A DNA stretch of 64,000 nucleotides from Strix aluco (lineage: Eukaryota; Chordata; Aves; Strigiformes; Strigidae), in contig NC_133971.1 in the NCBI RefSeq assembly GCF_031877795.1, positions 48,041,642 through 48,105,641 of the forward strand. Direction: 5' to 3'. How positions within the stretch are numbered: position 1 is the stretch's first letter; every line of letters starts with the position of its first letter. The position numbers and the translations under genes were made by a program. Positions 62,201 through 64,000 of the stretch are shown piece after piece. Under the pieces are notes generated by a model. It was not told the origin of the DNA. It ran no database searches and was given only the letters and a program-made list of their open reading frames with translations.

Positions 62201-62423
62201 TCTAGACTACCAGAATACTACATAATTTACATTTTGAGCATTATGAATGTATATGAAATTTCATTCATGTTTCTACTTTGTATCAGTTTTTTCTTAGCTC
62301 ACATTCAACTTTTATTTCTTGAACAGACTCAGAAACCCTTCTTTACCTTAGATTAAGTGGTATTGAAAATGTAATGTTAGGTAGTGCAAGAATAGTGAAA
62401 GCTATGCATAGGTTCCACTGGGG
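59209..62423. other. Unique non-coding DNA, no gene seen
   Basis: AT-rich, with a pyrimidine-rich tract at 59370-59404. Open stretches of 65-88 codons at 59726, 60741 and 61245 on plus have no recognised domains. Confidence 0.55.
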
Positions 62424-62857
62424 TGTGGTGGGTTGACGCTGGCTGGCTGCCAGGTGCCCAACAAGCTGCTGTCACTCCCATCAACAGCACAGAGGGAGAA
62501 AATGTGACAAAAGGCTCATGGGTTGAGATAAGGACAGGGAGATCAGTCACCAATTACCACCACAGGGAAAACAGGCTCGCCTTTGGGAAATTAATTTAAT
62601 TTTTTACCAATCAAAGGTCAGAGTAGGCTAATGAGAAATAATGATAAGTCTATAAACATCTTCCCCCCACCCCTCCCTTCTTCCCGGGCTCAACTTTAGT
62701 ACTGATTTCTCAACCTCCTCCCCAGCATGGGGGGAACAGTACAGTCACTTCATCACACATTGTCTCCACTACTCCTTCCTCCTCACACTCTTCTCCTGCT
62801 CCAGTGTGAGGTCCCTCCCATGGGAGACAGTGTTTCGTGAACTTCTCTGATGTGGGT
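62424..62857 (-). mobile_element. ERVL-like LTR, 3' part, minus strand, interrupted by CR1
   Basis: I recognise this as an avian LTR family. The left edge TGTGGTGGGTTGACGCTGG is the reverse complement of a CA-ending LTR 3' terminus. In minus orientation its U5 reads CTGTCCTTATCTCAACCCA, matching CTGTCTTTATCTCAACCCA in the 600-bp LTR (about 44960), so the two families are related. Sequence is lost at 62857, where a CR1 3' tail begins. The 5' part of the LTR may continue beyond the CR1 outside the window. The target duplication cannot be checked. Confidence 0.75.
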
Positions 62858-64000
62858 CACAGAATCACAGAATCATCTAGGTTGGAAAAGACCTTGAAGA
62901 TCATCTAGTCCAACCATTGACCTAAAACTGACAGTTCCCAACTACATCATATACTTCAGCACTAAGTCGACCCTACTCTTGAACACCTCCAGGGATGGGG
63001 ACTCCACCACCTCCCTGCGCAGCCCATTCCAACGCCTAACAACCCCTTTGGGAAAAAAATGCTTCCTAATATCCAGTCTAAACCTTCCCTGGTGCAACTT
63101 GAGGCCATTACCTCTTGTCCTATCGCTTGTTACTTGGCTCAAGAGACTCATCCCCAGCTCTCTGCAACCTCCTTTCAGGTAGTTGTAGAGGGTGATGAGT
63201 TCTCCCCTCAGCCTTCTCTTCTCCAGACTAAACAACCCCAGTTCCCTCAGCTGCTCCTTGTACAACATGTGCTCCAGACCCTTCACCAGCTTCGTTGCCC
63301 TTCTCTGGACACGCTCGAGTAATTCAATGTCTTTTTTTGTAGTGAGGGGCCCAAAACTGAACACGGTCATCAAGGTGCAGCCTCACCAGTGCCGAGTACA
63401 GGGGTAAGATCACTTCCCTGTCCCTGCTGGCCACGCTATTTCTGATCCAAGCCAGGATGCCATTGGCCTTCTTGGCCACCTGGGCACACTGCTGGCTCCT
63501 GTTCAGCCGGCTGTCAATCAACACCCCCAGGTCCCTCTCTGACTGGCAGCTCTCCAGCCACTCCTCCCCAAGCCTGTAGCGCTGCTGGGGGTTGTTGTGG
63601 CCCAAGTGCAGCACCCGGCATTTGCCCTTATTGAAACTCCTACAGTTGGCCTCAGCCCATTGCTCCAGCCTGTCCAGATCTCTCTGCAGAGCCTCCCTAC
63701 CCTCGAGCAGATCAACACCCCCACTAACTTGGTGTCATCTGCAAACTTACTGAGGGTGCACTCGATCCCCTCGTCTAGATCATCAATAAAGATGTTAAAC
63801 AGGAGTGGTCCCAAAACCAAGCCCTGGGGGACACCACTTGTGACCGGCTGCCAACTGGATTTAACTTCATTCACCACAACACTTTGGGCCCGGCCATCCA
63901 GCCAGCTTTTCACTCAGCGAAGCATATGCCCATCCAAGCCACAAGCAGCCAGTTTCGCCAGGAGAATAGTGTCAAAGGCCTTCCTAAAGTCAAGGTAGAC
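62858..64000 (-). mobile_element. CR1 LINE, minus strand, continues past window end
   Basis: The 3' tail is at the left (minus strand GATTCTGTGATTCTGTGA), followed by the 3' UTR and the ORF2 C terminus and reverse transcriptase. The window ends within motif A of the reverse transcriptase. Sequence and orientation match the copy at 2860-7100 closely over this stretch, so both are the same subfamily. The 5' extent is unknown. Confidence 0.95.
62942..64000 (-). pseudogene. CR1 ORF2 reverse transcriptase, broken, partial
   Basis: On the minus strand the window edge encodes the LDFRKAF region (motif A). From 63913 follow [40 protein letters not shown] and the catalytic box [11 protein letters not shown], which is intact. 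Frameshifts lie near 63520-63614 and near 63340; the latter coincides with a T7 run where the 2.86-kb copy has T6. An in-frame TGA sits just upstream of KSWLDG, where this subfamily should have Trp. The ORF ends with [11 protein letters not shown] and a TAG at 62942-62944. Confidence 0.88.

Noticed and set aside
1..64000. CRISPR arrays, operons, bacterial genes, tRNA or rRNA genes
   Set aside because: None seen. Repeat content and gene-free AT-rich sequence are those of a vertebrate nuclear genome.

Overview
The window looks like nuclear DNA from a bird: AT-rich, intron- or desert-like, with no operons, no recognisable exon and no RNA gene. The organism is inferred from its repeats. Several CR1 (chicken repeat 1) LINE copies have the CR1 3' tail, the endonuclease and reverse transcriptase signatures, and in one case the CR1 ORF1 esterase region. 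Solo LTRs of avian ERVL-like and ERVK-like types are also present. No other repeat class dominates. A neoavian or passerine source fits the LTRs, but that is not proven here.

Layout. 1-1.6 kb is unique non-coding DNA. About 1.63-2.06 kb is a probable retroviral LTR on the minus strand. 2.86-7.1 kb is a nearly full-length but dead CR1 on the minus strand: a broken ORF1 with coiled-coil-like and GDSL-esterase parts, a broken ORF2 with endonuclease and reverse transcriptase, and perhaps a GC-rich 5' leader up to 7.35 kb. 7.4-28.3 kb is a long gene-free stretch with microsatellites, one short CR1 tail (21.1 kb), a small GC-richer island (11.34-11.88 kb) and a 420-bp three-part pyrimidine tract (23.96-24.38 kb). 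28.3-30.1 kb holds an ancient plus-strand CR1 ORF2 with a large internal deletion. 32.0-33.4 kb is a 5'-truncated minus-strand CR1, followed by a GC-rich patch ending in an A-run. 33.8-44.5 kb is unique DNA.

44,481-45,080 is a complete 600-bp solo LTR with perfect 5-bp target duplications. 51,709-52,047 is a complete 339-bp CpG-rich solo LTR with perfect 6-bp duplications. 57.6-59.2 kb carries two plus-strand CR1 fragments; the larger belongs to the same subfamily as the 32-kb copy and shares a premature stop codon with it. 62,424-62,857 is the 3' part of another ERVL-like LTR (minus strand), interrupted by a CR1 that runs off the window end at 64,000. That CR1 is of the same subfamily and orientation as the 2.86-7.1 kb copy.

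No intact gene was found. All protein-like signal comes from retrotransposon ORFs broken by stops and frameshifts. The window therefore records several layers of insertion: ancient CR1, younger CR1, then solo LTRs and nested insertions. I did not find a new multi-gene system. The most useful leads are the stop codon shared by two CR1 copies, the two target-duplicated LTRs with visible promoter and poly(A) signals, the nested LTR/CR1 at the right edge, and a cluster of inverted TCACACAT motifs near 49.87 kb.
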